31,163 nt of DNA from a virus, in IMG/VR virus record IMGVR_UViG_3300021247_000346, positions 1-31,163 of that record. The stretch is one strand, 5' to 3'. The notes beneath the pieces are model-generated. The model did no database searches, had not been told where the DNA came from, and saw only the letters and a list, made by a program, of their open reading frames with translations. The first letter of the stretch is position 1. The number at the start of each line of letters is the position of its first letter. A program made the translations under genes and the position numbers. This document shows positions 30,902-31,163 of this stretch, one piece after another.

Positions 30902-31163
30902 TAGAGAGCCCCCAGGGCGCTGGCGCGGACTTCCAGAAAGTCGAGAATCTGGCTGGTTTCCGTCGCCTTGTCGGTTCCAGGGTATTCGCTTTCGATATGT
31001 GCGCGGAACTCAGGAAAGGTGAACCAGCGACAGCCCGCCATGATCTTCGGGGGGCCGTCCTGAAGCTGGAAGGCATAGAAAACATAGCCGTCATTGCGTC
31101 CCGCGTAGGCGAGAGTGCGCGAAACAGTGTCGTCTTTGATTTTCGAGCCGCTCAGGTTCGAGT
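30901..31163 (-). CDS. Partial early protein, 5' end beyond the window
   Basis: An open frame runs from the right edge to a TAA at 30901-30903, about 86 residues. Visible parts include AYAGRNDGYVFYAFQLQDGP, AGCRWFTFPEFRAHIE and the C-terminus ILDFLEVRASALGAL. The coupling to the next gene (TAATG) supports it as real. Aromatic-rich, soluble, family not recognised. The start codon lies outside the window. Confidence 0.72.
   Translation of the reverse strand, partial: SNLSGSKIKDDTVSRTLAYAGRNDGYVFYAFQLQDGPPKIMAGCRWFTFPEFRAHIESEYPGTDKATETSQILDFLEVRASALGAL

Overview
The window is a GC-rich, densely coded piece of a tailed double-stranded DNA phage (or prophage) genome. The head and tail-neck genes are of the P22 (podovirus) type: a portal protein cut by the left edge, a scaffold-like protein, a P22-type coat protein, gp4-like and gp10-like tail accessory proteins, a pectate-lyase-fold tailspike and three ejection-type proteins. 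No integrase, terminase, RNA polymerase, tRNA, CRISPR array or insertion sequence is visible. The host cannot be read directly. High GC, and OmpR/CtrA-like winged-helix proteins lacking a receiver domain, make an alphaproteobacterium plausible, but this is inference.

Layout. (1) Positions 1-18763, rightward, late genes: portal, a Dps-like small protein, small head proteins, scaffold, coat, gp4-like, tail-fibre-like and glycine-rich proteins, gp10-like, tailspike, cupin, ejection proteins, then a lysis cassette (membrane protein, XhlA-like protein, M15-type endolysin, and two tandem copies of a one-helix membrane protein). Many genes overlap by 1-4 bases, so most are translationally coupled. 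(2) Positions 18779-20566, leftward: VRR-NUC nuclease, SNF2-like helicase and a small coupled protein. (3) Positions 20656-26802, rightward from a divergent control region: Cas4/AddB-like DUF2800 nuclease, a possible ssDNA-binding protein, family A DNA polymerase with 3'-5' exonuclease, and a primase-helicase fusion. This is a largely self-contained replication module. (4) Positions 26917-31163, leftward: a compact cluster of thirteen small genes, nearly all joined by start/stop overlaps, probably an early/accessory operon. Two of them encode coiled-coil plus winged-helix proteins. One gene carries an apparent one-base frameshift in a run of seven G, and one is cut by the right edge.

Strong hairpins lie after the coat gene, after the small head protein that follows it, and at both points where converging transcription units meet. 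There is no gene-free stretch longer than 300 bases; the longest gaps (about 90-115 bases) lie before the scaffold gene, between the divergent units, and after the primase-helicase. The features most worth a second look are the pair of receiver-less winged-helix regulators with phased 10-base repeats beside one of them, the Dps-like protein next to the portal, the frameshifted early gene, and the tandemly duplicated one-helix gene in the lysis cassette.
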